From CAG-877 sp963589235 (lineage in GTDB: Bacteria; Bacillota_I; Bacilli_A; RF39; UBA660), in the NCBI GenBank assembly GCA_963589235.1, contig CAVAJX010000038.1, positions 1 to 51,108 on the forward strand: a stretch of 51,108 bases of DNA, read 5' to 3'. Below are positions 50,057-51,108 of this stretch, piece after piece (position 1 is the first letter of the stretch; each line of letters opens with the position of its first letter). The position numbers and the translations under genes were made by a program. The notes beneath the pieces were generated by a model that was not told where the DNA came from, did no database searches, and was given only the letters and a program-made list of their open reading frames with translations.

Positions 50057-51024
50057 ATGGAATGACAAAAATAGATGTAAAACTTGAAGATGAAACAGTA
50101 TGGTTATCACAACAACAAATGGCAGAATTGTTTTCGACATCTAGAACAAATATTATTGAACATATAAATAATATTTATGCTGAAGAAGAATTGGATAAGA
50201 ATTCAACATGTCAAAATTTCCGACAAGTTCGAATAGAAGGTAATAGAACAGTAAATAGAGAGATTCCATATTACAATTTAGATATGATTATTTCTTTAGG
50301 ATATAGAATAAAATCAAAAGTTGCTACTAATTTTAGAAGATGGGCGACTGAAAGATTAAAAGAATATATGATTAAAGGCTTCACCATGGATGATGAAAGG
50401 CTTAAAGGTAACGGAGGCGGCAATTATTGGAAAGAATTGCTTGCAAGAATTAAAGATATAAGATCATCTGAAAAGGTATTATATAGACAGGTTCTTGATT
50501 TGTATGCGACTGCTGTAGATTATAATCCTAAAGACAGTAAATCAATTGAATTTTTTAAAATTGTTCAAAATAAACTTCATTATGCTGCCCATGGACATAC
50601 AGCACCTGAAGTAATATATGAAAGGGCAAATTCTGATAAACCTTTTATGGGATTAACTACTTTTAAAGGTGATTTGCCAGTAATGAGTGATGTTATAATT
50701 GCTAAAAATTATTTAAAAGAAGAAGAATTAAAAATTTTAAATAATTTAGTATCTGGATATTTTGATTTTGCTGAAATACAAGCAATTAGACATAATCCAA
50801 TGCATATGGATGATTATATTAAACAATTGGATACAATCCTTTCTAGTACTGGAGAAAAGTTACTTACTGGTGCAGGTGCAATTAGTCATGATAAAGCAAT
50901 AGAAAAAGCAAAAGATGAATATAAGAAATATCAAGTAAAAACAATAAGTCCGGTGGAAAAAGAGTATTTAGAAACTTTAAAAGCAATAAGTAATAAAATT
51001 GGTAATAAAGCAAAGAATGAATAG
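50014..51024 (+). CDS. RhuM-family protein, copy 2
   Basis: This 336-residue paralogue of the gene at 47176 has the same order of motifs: VWLSQQQMAELFSTSRTNI, HINNIYAEEELDKNSTC, YYNLDMIISLGYRIKS, FRRWATERLKEYM, HYAAHGHTAPEVIYERANSDKPFMGLTT and SDVIIAKNYLKEEEL. Divergence between the two is large, so they are old duplicates or separate acquisitions. A TATAAT lies at 49991-49996. The ribosome binding site is weak (GGGGCAC). The remaining 84 bases to the window end hold nothing I can identify. Confidence 0.85.
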   Translation: MEENNNNIVIYQTDDGMTKIDVKLEDETVWLSQQQMAELFSTSRTNIIEHINNIYAEEELDKNSTCQNFRQVRIEGNRTVNREIPYYNLDMIISLGYRIKSKVATNFRRWATERLKEYMIKGFTMDDERLKGNGGGNYWKELLARIKDIRSSEKVLYRQVLDLYATAVDYNPKDSKSIEFFKIVQNKLHYAAHGHTAPEVIYERANSDKPFMGLTTFKGDLPVMSDVIIAKNYLKEEELKILNNLVSGYFDFAEIQAIRHNPMHMDDYIKQLDTILSSTGEKLLTGAGAISHDKAIEKAKDEYKKYQVKTISPVEKEYLETLKAISNKIGNKAKNE

Positions 51025-51108
51025 AGTGTATCATCTAGATAGATTCTGTTTTTGCAGGATAAAATCACAAATTAACAAATTTTAAAGATGGTATGGAAAA
51101 AATATCAT

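Overview
The window is AT-rich (by eye about 70% A+T) DNA from a low-GC Gram-positive bacterium (Bacillota). It uses the standard code: TGA ends rplI, and the DUF1934/argS junction is an ATGA overlap, so the organism is not a Mycoplasma. Gene order is that of the replication-origin side of a Bacillus-type chromosome. The presence of spoIIR and spoIIQ points to an endospore former or a recent descendant of one. I cannot name a genus; a Bacilli/Erysipelotrichia- or Clostridia-like gut Firmicute fits.

Layout. 1-5.8 kb: a noc-like ParB paralogue, soj, spo0J, an MscS channel, DUF951 and an AbgT-type transporter. 5.9-16.2 kb: ychF, a laccase-domain protein, a phosphoesterase, then rpsF-ssb-rpsR behind a probable S6:S18 leader, and a long operon of DHH phosphodiesterase-rplI-dnaB-M23 peptidase-walJ-rlmH-ung. 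16.2-20.4 kb (minus strand): lemA-pta, a small membrane protein and a class A PBP. 20.5-34 kb: DUF1934-argS-rpoE, prfA-prmC-spoIIR-mntP, fba, murA, an SGNH-like protein, rpmE, rpiB, DUF1146-spoIIQ-mbl and tagO. 33.6-36.9 kb: an agr-type quorum-sensing locus (AgrA- and AgrC-like genes convergent with a tiny agrD and agrB), divergent from a cold-shock gene. 36.9-44.3 kb: hpf and secA, normally neighbours, separated by a decayed group II intron and a surface-layer beta-helix protein. 44.3-51.1 kb: an accessory region with a strong orphan promoter and a candidate structured RNA, an IS110-family transposase with a candidate bridge-RNA segment, a methyltransferase, two RhuM-family genes plus a third fragment, an amber-interrupted Bro-N/DinD-like gene behind a LexA-like box, and duplicated scraps including SEC-C tails.

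The most interesting structure not explained by genes is a roughly 350 bp repeat present three times (17787-18150 minus, 28482-28841 plus, 36888-37241 plus). Each copy keeps the first 12 codons of an IS605-type TnpB (MYKAYKFRLYPI in the oldest copy), then a structured segment where the TnpB guide-RNA scaffold would lie, and a terminal region that in two copies is a covarying hairpin. All three begin on the T-tail of a rho-independent terminator. They look like non-autonomous TnpB-derived elements that may still make guide-RNA scaffolds. Other points of note are an agrD of 39 codons with a TTG start, a tandem Spo0A-type box between agrB and csp, and mutually exclusive hairpins downstream of secA.

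The housekeeping genes cover chromosome partition, replication and repair, ribosome synthesis and hibernation, wall synthesis and secretion. I saw no tRNA, rRNA or CRISPR array.
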